Assembly (NCBI GenBank): GCA_944349915.1
Contig: CALVNU010000052.1
Coordinates: 1-6,336, forward strand
DNA from: an uncultured Clostridia bacterium
Lineage (GTDB): Bacteria > Bacillota > Clostridia > Christensenellales > UBA1242
DNA length: 6,336 nucleotides
Direction: 5' to 3'
The notes beneath the pieces were generated by a model, which had not been told where the DNA came from, made no database searches, and saw only the letters and a program-made list of their open reading frames with translations. A program made the position numbers and the translations under genes. Position 1 is the first letter of the stretch. Every line of letters begins with the position of its first letter. Shown here one piece after another: positions 1-5,064 of this stretch.

Positions 1-1
1 G

Positions 2-76
<75 letters not shown>

Positions 77-92
77 TAACACTTGCCTAGTT

Positions 93-121
93 ATGATAGC
101 ATATTTATGTAAAATTGTCAA
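93..121 (-). promoter_or_regulatory. Promoter of tRNA-Ala
   Basis: On the minus strand there is a consensus -35 TTGACA (121-116), a 17-bp spacer and a -10 TATCAT (98-93) preceded by TGC, which makes it an extended -10. Transcription would begin near 86, about 11 nt before the mature tRNA. The -35 lies in the centre of a near-perfect 16-bp palindrome (112-127). Confidence 0.85.
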
Positions 122-127
122 CAATTT
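112..127. repeat. Inverted repeat over the tRNA-Ala -35 box
   Basis: AAATTGT (112-118) and ACAATTT (121-127) are perfect inverted copies separated by CA. The palindrome covers the -35 hexamer of the tRNA-Ala promoter. It could be an operator for a dimeric regulator, but in DNA this AT-rich it may also be chance. Confidence 0.35.
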
Positions 128-234
128 GCAAAAAAAATCTTGCAATATTTGCTAGATTTTTAGTTTTTATCTTGTTTGCATAAAATATCTTATAAAAAAT
201 ATGCTATATTTATAAAAAAAATTAAATTTACCTA

Positions 235-263
235 TTGAAAAATAAAAAGGTTTGTGCTATAAT
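235..263 (+). promoter_or_regulatory. Promoter of the surface-protein gene
   Basis: TTGAAA (235-240), 17-bp spacer, perfect TATAAT (258-263) with an upstream TGC extended -10. The expected start of transcription is near 270, just ahead of the GGAGGG ribosome binding site at 276-281. This rules out translation from the in-frame TTG at 252, which would lie upstream of the transcript. Confidence 0.85.
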
Positions 264-284
264 AAGAACAAGAACGGAGGGAAT

Positions 285-1763
285 ATGTCAAGAAAGTTAT
301 TAAAAATTTTAGCAATTTGTATATTCGCAACTCTTATTCCAGTGGCAGTGGTTGCTATTGCGTTGGCAGCAACTCTTTCGGTGCCATACACAATCAATGT
401 GGAGATTAAAGGAATTAAGAGTGATTTAAACGAAACTTATCCAGCATCTGTTAGTATTTCTGTTAATGATACCGCAGTGCAAGGTTCAAGTGCTAATGCT
501 AGAGAGGATGACAGCCTTACAATAGCATTTGTTGGAGATGCTTATGAAGTTATAGGCTTCTATCAAGGCAACGCTGATTCTATAACAGAAAATTCAACAC
601 CACTTGAAACAGGAATAAGTTCTTATACTTTTAAAGTTACAACAAATGCAACCATCACAGTTTGGGTAGAGGCAAAAACCTTTACTGTTGATTATTCTGA
701 CGAGACTGCTTTAGATGCAACATTAACATATGGAAGCCAACTTGTAACTCTTGCAGGTGAAGATTTTGCAGGATGGAGAATAACTTCTGCGCCAGAAGGG
801 GTGACTGTAGATAATACAATTTACACAACTGCAACATTTGCAAAAAGTGGATCTTATACTTTGGCACCAGCATACAAGCAATCTATGACAGTACAATACT
901 ATAATGGTGATAGTCTAATCGCAGAGGATATTGTATATCAAGGTGAAGAATATAACTTGCTTACAGAGGCAAATTCACAAGTTGCAGATGTCATAGGCTT
1001 GGGTTATGAATTTACAGGCTGGACAACAGCACAAGATAATAACACCTTGGTTACTGCATTGCCTGAGTTTGTTGATGGTTCAACAGTACAACTTTATCTT
1101 AAACAAAGCCCTATTGAATACACAGCAAATGTTAAGTTGCATGCAAATTCAAATGAAACTTCAACATTGACATTTGATGTTGCAAATGGATTTGATGCTT
1201 ACGCTGTCGAGAGAGAGAATTACACATTTGAAGGATTTGACTATAACGGCACTCTTTATACTGCTGAGGGCAACGATTATGTAAACAATGATAGCAAACT
1301 TTCTCAAGTGCTTGCTACTGGTGAAAACAAGAACCTTACTGCAGTGTGGTCAAATGTTTATCAAGAAAGAATATTTAATGTAAATATTATGGCTACTCAA
1401 GGAATAGATGGATACATTTATGCTGATGTAAATGGAGATATAGTTCCTGTAGGTGATACAAAACAGTATTCAATTCAATTCAATGACACAAATGCTTATG
1501 ACCTTAACGATACAATTTATGGGCTTTACTTTGAAGGACAAGCGCTGTATAAAGACCAGTCGGCTACACAAGAAATTGGCCCATCAAATCTTTCAATTTA
1601 TCTGTCAAATCAATCACATCAAGGATCTTTCCTTCTTTGGAACATTGACAATTTAAATAAAGGCCTTGACGAAATAACATTCGCTGATTTACTTGAAGTA
1701 TATGATGCTCAATATCCAGGCAACAACACAATTTATATAAGATTTAGCGTAAATGCAATTTAA
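285..1763 (+). CDS. Exported multi-module surface protein with InlB-B-repeat-like domains
   Basis: This is a 492-aa protein. I chose ATG 285 because GGAGGG at 276-281 sits just before it, and an in-frame TTG at 252 overlaps the -10 box. The N terminus (SRK, then a hydrophobic stretch at residues 5-29 ending ALAA) is a signal peptide or an uncleaved membrane anchor. The rest is Asn/Thr-rich, lacks cysteine and looks beta-rich. At least three, perhaps five, related modules follow, each with an aromatic [F/Y]xGW-like centre and a strand ending in an aromatic/Lys motif: about 34-131 (VIGFY), 132-199 (FAGW), 200-274 (FTGW), 278-356 (FEGF) and a divergent 364-492 (YGLYFEG). The pattern of YYNGD, YxG and YEFTGW resembles the beta-grasp InlB B-repeat / Listeria-Bacteroides repeat family seen in adhesins and wall-associated proteins. 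No LPXTG motif or C-terminal anchor is present, so attachment, if any, is by the N-terminal helix. The ligand is unknown. The gene is monocistronic, between its own promoter and terminator. Confidence 0.8.
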   Translation: MSRKLLKILAICIFATLIPVAVVAIALAATLSVPYTINVEIKGIKSDLNETYPASVSISVNDTAVQGSSANAREDDSLTIAFVGDAYEVIGFYQGNADSITENSTPLETGISSYTFKVTTNATITVWVEAKTFTVDYSDETALDATLTYGSQLVTLAGEDFAGWRITSAPEGVTVDNTIYTTATFAKSGSYTLAPAYKQSMTVQYYNGDSLIAEDIVYQGEEYNLLTEANSQVADVIGLGYEFTGWTTAQDNNTLVTALPEFVDGSTVQLYLKQSPIEYTANVKLHANSNETSTLTFDVANGFDAYAVERENYTFEGFDYNGTLYTAEGNDYVNNDSKLSQVLATGENKNLTAVWSNVYQERIFNVNIMATQGIDGYIYADVNGDIVPVGDTKQYSIQFNDTNAYDLNDTIYGLYFEGQALYKDQSATQEIGPSNLSIYLSNQSHQGSFLLWNIDNLNKGLDEITFADLLEVYDAQYPGNNTIYIRFSVNAI

Positions 1764-1831
1764 GGCTGTGGCTAAATTGAGATAACAAAAAACAGATTTT
1801 CAATGGTAAACTGTTTTAAACAACAAAATAC

Positions 1832-1869
1832 AAAAAGGACTCTACACACAGAACTGGAGTCCTTTTTTT
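1832..1869 (+). terminator. Rho-independent terminator of the surface-protein gene
   Basis: GGACTCTA (1837-1844) pairs with TGGAGTCC (1855-1862), with one G·U pair. A 5' A-run pairs into the seven-T tail at 1863-1869. A weaker hairpin, AAAACAG (1789-1795) with CTGTTTT (1811-1817), lies between the stop codon and this terminator and has no clear role. Confidence 0.9.
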
Positions 1870-1947
1870 GTTTTAATTTAAAATATGTAATAAAATCTTG
1901 CTTTTATTATTTTTTTTTTAATTTTGAGATAAAATTTAAAATTTTAG

Positions 1948-1976
1948 TTGACAAATTTCAAATTGTTTGATATATT
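1948..1976 (+). promoter_or_regulatory. Promoter of tRNA-Val
   Basis: Consensus TTGACA (1948-1953), 17-bp spacer, TATATT (1971-1976) preceded by TGA (extended -10). Transcription would start near 1983, about 17 nt before the mature tRNA. Confidence 0.85.
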
Positions 1977-1999
1977 ATATATGCACACTGAAAGAGCAT

Positions 2000-2075
2000 G
2001 GAAGTTTAGCTCAGCTGGGAGAGCATCTGCCTTACAAGCAGAGGGTCATAGGTTCGAGCCCTATAACTTCCACCA
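2000..2075 (+). tRNA. tRNA-Val (anticodon TAC)
   Basis: Complete 76-nt cloverleaf with encoded CCA (2073-2075). The acceptor stem is GGAAGTT/AACTTCC, the D stem GCTC/GAGC, the anticodon stem TCTGC/GCAGA and the T stem ATAGG/CCTAT with loop TTCGAGC. The loop CTTACAA puts anticodon TAC at 2033-2035, for valine GTN codons. It is a single-gene transcription unit, with a consensus promoter upstream and a terminator hairpin starting 13 nt downstream. Its 3' end borders a decayed tyrosine integrase, so it is the likely former attachment site of a mobile element. Confidence 0.97.
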
Positions 2076-2087
2076 GTTGTGTTTTTG

Positions 2088-2126
2088 TAGATACTATATA
2101 CTCAATATATAGTATCTATTTTTTTT
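2088..2126 (+). terminator. Rho-independent terminator of tRNA-Val
   Basis: A 13-bp perfect stem (2088-2100 with 2106-2118) around the loop CTCAA is followed by eight T residues (2119-2126). It directly follows the tRNA-Val gene. Confidence 0.93.
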
Positions 2127-2138
2127 ATTTTTGCAAAA

Positions 2139-2160
2139 TTGTCGTCAATTTTGTCGTCAA
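2139..2160. repeat. 10-bp direct repeat at the integrase end (possible att arm sites)
   Basis: TTGTCGTCAA occurs at 2139-2148 and 2151-2160 with a 12-bp period, in the gap between tRNA-Val and the integrase remnant. The second copy overlaps the remnant's stop codon. Short direct repeats at this place are often the arm-type binding sites of tyrosine integrases near attP. That role is inferred from position only. The family of these repeats is not recognised. Confidence 0.5.
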
Positions 2161-2382
2161 ATTTTATAGTATAAATTATTATATAATTTATGTATATCTT
2201 CTTTTTTTATATCGTTTTCAAGGTATGTATATATATTGTTTGTAGTGGTTATATTTGCGTGTCCTAGGTATTGTTGTCTTTCTTTGTCTTTATAGCCCAG
2301 GTAAAAGATTGGTTGCTGTTGTGTGCCTTAAAGCATGCAAAGTTTTTTCTATACCTAGTGATTTTAATAACTTTGCTATTTT
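2157..2382 (-). pseudogene. Decayed tyrosine recombinase/integrase, C-terminal catalytic remnant
   Basis: Translation of the minus strand gives two halves of a phage-integrase catalytic domain in different frames. Frame one (2382 down to about 2296) reads KIAKLLKSLGIEKTL then HALRHTTATN, the box I H-x-L-R-H-T-x-A-T motif, with HALRH at 2337-2323, and stops at 2292-2290. The other frame, from about 2297 down to the TGA at 2159-2157, reads GYKDKERQQYLGHANITTT then NNIYTYLEND, which is box II with LGH at 2267-2259. The nucleophile is probably the tyrosine at 2231-2229. The frames must be joined by one frameshift around 2295-2310. Upstream of 2382 the frame meets a stop at 2385-2383 and no N-terminal part is recognisable before the next gene. 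The remnant points toward the 3' end of tRNA-Val, the usual arrangement for an element inserted in a tRNA gene. It is almost certainly non-functional, unless the frameshift is an assembly error in a longer gene. Confidence 0.85.
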
Positions 2383-2486
2383 TTAAAATATTAGGGAATT
2401 TATCCATTAATTATTTATGTATTTTTGAACTTTTTTTGTGCCTGTTTGAATAAATTGTAATGGGCGTGAAAAAGGAGATTATTTTT

Positions 2487-3005
2487 ATGCCTTGCAATTT
2501 AAATTTTAATCAATGTAATTCTTTTATAAATTTTCCTACTCCAATTTATAATTGCAGATGCAGATTGATTGCTTTGCTTAATGCTTCAACCACAACAGTG
2601 ATAAACCCAACAACAGTTCTTTCAAACGTGTCTTTTGTGGCAACTGCTCAAACCATTTTACCACAGGGCAACATTGTTTCAACTTTGAATTCAAATTTTA
2701 CAGGAGCAATCACTGTGGACAGCGCAGGAAACATAACTTTGCCAACAGGGCGCTACCTTATCACCACCACAATTAATGGGGTGATTCCAACAAATGCTAC
2801 GGCGGAGTTTGCTTTATATCAAAATGGCGCAGAAGTTTCTGCCTCTAGGATGCAAACAAGTGGAACTGCAGGAACAAGTTTTTCGGCAAGCATGAATAAT
2901 GTTGTAACTGTTGCAGGTGTGTTTGAAACTTTTGCAATTAAAAATGTAAATTCTGTAAATCAATCTATCAATAATGCATCTATTTTTGTGCAGAGAGTTC
3001 TTTAA
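2487..3005 (+). CDS. Small surface-type protein with BclA/C1q-like jelly-roll domain
   Basis: This is a 172-aa protein. ATG 2487 is chosen because AAAGGAG (2471-2477) lies 9 nt upstream. An in-frame ATG at 2460 has no ribosome binding site and would put this one inside the gene. Residues 1-30 are unusual: four cysteines (3, 10, 23, 25), many Asn and aromatic residues, and no classical signal peptide. Residues 45-172 have the pattern of the BclA C-terminal / C1q-TNF-like trimeric beta-barrel: NITLPTGRYLITTTING (82-98), then FALYQNGAEVSASR, a Thr/Ser/Ala/Gly-rich loop, an alternating hydrophobic strand around 136-151, and a final NASIFVQRVL strand. In Bacillus and Clostridium such domains cap spore-surface or exosporium filaments behind collagen-like Gly-X-Y repeats. 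No such stalk is present here. A role on the spore or cell surface is inferred. I see no strong promoter upstream. A short hairpin terminator follows. Its position beside an integrase scar leaves open that it arrived as cargo. Confidence 0.7.
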   Translation: MPCNLNFNQCNSFINFPTPIYNCRCRLIALLNASTTTVINPTTVLSNVSFVATAQTILPQGNIVSTLNSNFTGAITVDSAGNITLPTGRYLITTTINGVIPTNATAEFALYQNGAEVSASRMQTSGTAGTSFSASMNNVVTVAGVFETFAIKNVNSVNQSINNASIFVQRVL

Positions 3006-3019
3006 GGATGACTGCAAAA

Positions 3020-3048
3020 AGCCCGCTTTGGCGGGTTACATATTTTTT
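3020..3048 (+). terminator. Probable terminator of the BclA-like gene
   Basis: GCCCGC (3021-3026) pairs with GCGGGT (3031-3036) around loop TTTG, extended by one A-T pair. The T-run at 3043-3048 begins 5 nt after the stem. The stem is GC-rich and stands out in an AT-rich gap, but the offset T-tail makes it slightly imperfect. Confidence 0.75.
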
Positions 3049-3095
3049 AAGATTTTAAGATTTTATGTTTTTAAGATTTTAAGATTTTATGTTTT
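3048..3095. repeat. 24-bp tandem duplication
   Basis: Two identical 24-bp units (3048-3071 and 3072-3095) lie directly after the terminator. Each begins TAAGATTTTAAGATTTT and ends ATGTTTT. Inside each unit AAGATTTT is itself repeated, so this is a low-complexity slippage-type repeat. Confidence 0.85.
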
Positions 3096-3309
3096 TGATT
3101 TCTTAAGTTATAAAAGATTTTACGATTTTTAAAATAATTAGATTGATTTTATTAGTTTGGTTTATAGCCAGAAAATAACAAACATTAAATTATCAAATAG
3201 ATATTAAATATCAATATGTAAAAATTTAGTAAGCATTAGACGAGAATAGAATTAAAATCTAATAAAAAAAGTTTAAGTTATATATTTGTTCTGCAAAATG
3301 AGAATTTTT

Positions 3310-3342
3310 CAACAACCTTTGGTAAGTTGTTGTATTTTTTTT
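3310..3342 (+). terminator. Orphan U-tailed hairpin upstream of the ZIP gene
   Basis: CAACAAC (3310-3316) pairs perfectly with GTTGTTG (3326-3332) around a 9-nt loop, and eight T residues follow (3335-3342). On the other strand the stem is followed by A residues, so only rightward transcripts would stop here. The nearest upstream gene already has a terminator about 260 bp earlier. This may be a backup terminator, the end of an unannotated small RNA, or a terminator in the leader of the metal transporter, about 80 nt before its start codon. Confidence 0.7.
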
Positions 3343-3420
3343 ATCACAAACATTGACGGTATTGCCTATTATGTATTGAAGCACAACTAACAAATTTTAT
3401 AAAAACAAAAGAGGTTTACT

Positions 3421-4197
3421 GTGAGCAACATCGGAATTACAATTTTAGGGGCTTGTATTATTTTTTTAATGACTTGCCTTGGCGGAGCGCTTGTTTTCTT
3501 TTTTAAAAAAGAAGTAAGTCAAAAAATATATTCACTATTTTTAGGATTTGCATCGGGGCTTATGGTGTCGGCATCAATTTGGTCTTTGATTTTACCAGCG
3601 CTTGAGGGAGCATCTTCATGGGGAGAATTTAGTTTTGCGCCTGTTGCGATTGGGATTATTTTGGGGGTTGGGTTTCTTATTCTGCTTGATTTTATATTGC
3701 CGAAAATCCTTAACAGAAAAAGCAAGCGAGATTTTATGCTTAGCAAAGCTTCAAAATTGTTTATTGCGGTAACTCTGCACAATATTCCAGAGGGGCTTGC
3801 TGTTGGGCTTGCTTATGGAAGTGCGTTTTTGGTTGGAGGAAGTTCGTTTTATAGTGCCCTTATGCTTGCAATTGGCATTGGTGTGCAAAATTTTCCAGAA
3901 GGCACAGCGCTTGCTCTTCCACTAAAGGAAGAACTCAAAAGCAAGAAAAAAGCCTTCTTTATGACTTGTGTGAGCGGTATTGTTGAGCCAATTATGGTTG
4001 TTGTTGGCATTCTTCTTTCCACAAGTATTGAAGGGCTTATGCCATGGTTTTTAAGTTTTTCGGCAGGTGCAATGCTATATGTTGTTTGTGAAGAATTATT
4101 GCCAGATTCACAGATTGCATCTAAAAGTCATATAGGAACATGGGGATTTATTTTTGGCTTTGTTATTATGATGATTTTTGATGTTGCGCTTGGGTAA
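3421..4197 (+). CDS. ZIP-family divalent metal transporter (ZupT/GufA type)
   Basis: This 258-aa inner-membrane protein is predicted to import Zn2+ and possibly Fe2+ or Mn2+. It starts at GTG 3421, with AGAGG at 3410-3414 six nt upstream. About eight membrane segments can be read: roughly 5-28, 36-60, 73-95, 113-136, 142-165, 178-200, 205-226 and 238-257, with a charged loop KILNRKSKRDF (95-105) between the third and fourth. The family's binuclear metal site is intact. HNIPEG at 120-125 supplies His120 and Glu124. QNFPEG at 156-161 supplies Asn157 and Glu160. VEP at 188-190 supplies Glu189. Glu224/Glu225 in a later helix are also conserved-looking. Length and motifs are typical of the bacterial GufA/ZupT group. 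Unlike many ZIPs there is no long His-rich loop. Substrate choice cannot be read from sequence. The 66-aa gene follows 38 bp later with no terminator between them, so co-transcription is likely. An orphan terminator hairpin lies upstream. Confidence 0.92.
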   Translation: MSNIGITILGACIIFLMTCLGGALVFFFKKEVSQKIYSLFLGFASGLMVSASIWSLILPALEGASSWGEFSFAPVAIGIILGVGFLILLDFILPKILNRKSKRDFMLSKASKLFIAVTLHNIPEGLAVGLAYGSAFLVGGSSFYSALMLAIGIGVQNFPEGTALALPLKEELKSKKKAFFMTCVSGIVEPIMVVVGILLSTSIEGLMPWFLSFSAGAMLYVVCEELLPDSQIASKSHIGTWGFIFGFVIMMIFDVALG

Positions 4198-4235
4198 ATT
4201 TTTCAAAATTGCTCATTATATTTTAAGGGGAGTTT

Positions 4236-4436
4236 ATGGGGTATTATAATTATCACGCAATTGCTAAACGGTTGATTTTAGAAGGAGAGTTGACAGGTTA
4301 TCAATTTGTTGATGACTATCATGGAATTTCTCCTGCGCTGGTGCTATATTTTAAACATCACACGCCAATTCCAATACGCTCTTACAGATGGGAAGAATAT
4401 CTTCCGCTATTAACAAATTTTGATTATTTTGATTAA
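4236..4436 (+). CDS. Small conserved-looking protein of unknown function (66 aa)
   Basis: A 66-aa protein begins at ATG 4236 behind a strong AAGGGGAG ribosome binding site (4225-4232). It is predicted soluble and cytoplasmic, without signal peptide, membrane helix or cysteine. Its dense aromatic and charged motifs look like a real, constrained fold: MGYYNYHAIAKRLI at the N terminus, EGELTGYQFVDDYHGISP in the middle, then ALVLYF and PIPIRSYRWEEYLPLL (44-59). I recall short proteins of this pattern from Clostridia-type genomes, some with an unhelpful database label of thermostable haemolysin, but I cannot verify that and assign no function. It follows the ZIP transporter gene by 38 bp and is probably in the same transcript. 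No terminator separates it from the next gene, which has its own promoter. Confidence 0.82.
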   Translation: MGYYNYHAIAKRLILEGELTGYQFVDDYHGISPALVLYFKHHTPIPIRSYRWEEYLPLLTNFDYFD

Positions 4437-4452
4437 AATTTTAGCAAAATTG

Positions 4453-4481
4453 TTTACATTTTATTGTTATTTGATTATAAT
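4453..4481 (+). promoter_or_regulatory. Promoter of the 102-aa membrane-protein gene
   Basis: TTTACA (4453-4458), 17-bp spacer and perfect TATAAT (4476-4481). Transcription should start near 4488, which is the first base of the AAGGAGG ribosome binding site (4488-4494). The 5' leader would therefore be only about 15 nt. Confidence 0.85.
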
Positions 4482-4502
4482 TAAATCAAGGAGGAAATTA
4501 TT

Positions 4503-4811
4503 ATGGCAAATAAGTCATCTTCAAAAAGCACAACGAAAAAAACAAGCAATTTTTGGGGATTAAACAAAATCTCTTTTTGGGTTTTGGGTGCCGCAGCAAT
4601 TTTATATCTTGTTGCTATGATTTTGAGCGTAGCAGGAGTTAGCGCAATTGCAGTAACCATTCTTCAAAACATTGCAATGGCTGTTATGGTTGTTATTGTT
4701 TCAATCTTGGCTTGGCGCTATGTTAAAAACAAACCTACTGTTTGGAAAGTGCTTTATGTATTTATTTTACTTGTTGTTATTGCCTGCATTATCGTTCCAC
4801 TTTGCGTGTAG
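4503..4811 (+). CDS. Small three-helix membrane protein, function unknown
   Basis: This is a 102-aa protein. ATG 4503 follows AAGGAGG (4488-4494) by 8 nt, an excellent ribosome binding site. The first 16 residues are Lys/Ser/Thr-rich and probably cytoplasmic. Three hydrophobic segments follow at about 24-43, 49-71 and 80-100, joined by a positive loop WRYVKNKPTVWK (71-82) between the second and third. By the positive-inside rule the N terminus and that loop would be inside the cell. No catalytic motif or named domain is recognisable. It has its own promoter and a strong terminator, so it can be expressed as a single gene, though readthrough from the ZIP unit is possible. Confidence 0.85.
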   Translation: MANKSSSKSTTKKTSNFWGLNKISFWVLGAAAILYLVAMILSVAGVSAIAVTILQNIAMAVMVVIVSILAWRYVKNKPTVWKVLYVFILLVVIACIIVPLCV

Positions 4812-4817
4812 GATAAC

Positions 4818-4852
4818 AAAAAACTCTATCAAATTTAGGATAGAGTTTTTTT
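4818..4852 (+). terminator. Strong rho-independent terminator
   Basis: A perfect 13-bp stem, 4818-4830 with 4839-4851 (core ACTCTATC/GATAGAGT), closes an 8-nt loop and ends in seven T residues (4846-4852). The A-run at the 5' side means it could also act in the opposite direction. It ends the 102-aa gene and probably the ZIP-led unit. Confidence 0.95.
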
Positions 4853-5012
4853 ATTGCAAAAATTTGGAGGGAAACTTGTATAACACTTTAAAAGTTTAAA
4901 AAACATTTAGTTAGATTTTTACAGCGAACGAAGGTTTGTTTAAGCGTAATAATTTATTGCTAATAAAATGTTTTATAATAATTCTGTGTCAAAAATTTTG
5001 TAAATCATGTTA

Positions 5013-5042
5013 TTGAAAGTTGTAAAAAATAAACATTATAAA
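5013..5042 (+). promoter_or_regulatory. Possible promoter of the alanine racemase gene
   Basis: TTGAAA (5013-5018), 18-bp spacer, TATAAA (5037-5042). Transcription would start near 5049, about 16 nt before the start codon. Another -10-like TATAAT at 4974-4979 lacks a good -35. In DNA this AT-rich, confidence is moderate. Confidence 0.55.
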
Positions 5043-5064
5043 AAATTTTAACATATATAAAAAT

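Larger units (their letters stand above)
3006..3420. other. AT-rich intergenic region without a gene
   Basis: About 415 bp lie between the BclA-like gene and the ZIP transporter gene. The region holds the terminator at 3020-3048, the 24-bp tandem duplication at 3048-3095, further TTTTAAGATTTT-like low-complexity sequence to about 3130, an orphan U-tailed hairpin at 3310-3342, and the ribosome binding site of the next gene. I found no convincing coding frame on either strand and no recognisable structured RNA. A TTGACG at 3353-3358 has no well-spaced -10 (TATTAT at 3367 is too close), so the transporter's promoter is not assigned. Confidence 0.6.

Noticed and set aside
682..873. Minus-strand open frame inside the surface-protein gene
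   Set aside because: It is a shadow of a well-supported gene with a promoter, ribosome binding site and domain pattern.
2000..2075. A second copy of the tRNA-Val 3' end marking the other element boundary
   Set aside because: I scanned the rest of the window for the GGTTCGAG and AACTTCCACC parts and found no duplicate.
1967..2245. Plus-strand open frame of 92 codons across tRNA-Val
   Set aside because: It runs through the tRNA and its terminator and overlaps the integrase remnant. It has no ribosome binding site and a low-complexity Tyr/Ile/Phe tail.
2271..2453. Plus-strand open frame of 60 codons
   Set aside because: It is antisense to the integrase remnant, has no ribosome binding site, and its Leu/Phe-rich translation is what AT-rich DNA gives by chance.
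2814..3017. Minus-strand open frame opposite the BclA-like gene
   Set aside because: It has no ribosome binding site and overlaps a gene with a clear domain on the other strand.
3048..3130. Repeats that might be a CRISPR array
   Set aside because: The units are directly adjacent with no unique spacers and are low-complexity. There are no cas genes.
3345..3420. Riboswitch or promoter immediately before the ZIP gene
   Set aside because: TTGACG at 3353 has no -10 at proper spacing, and no known metal riboswitch motif could be recognised.
4866..4899. GGAGGG followed by a TTG-started 7-codon mini-frame, a possible leader peptide
   Set aside because: It sits far upstream of the racemase gene with no promoter or attenuator structure, and chance is more likely.
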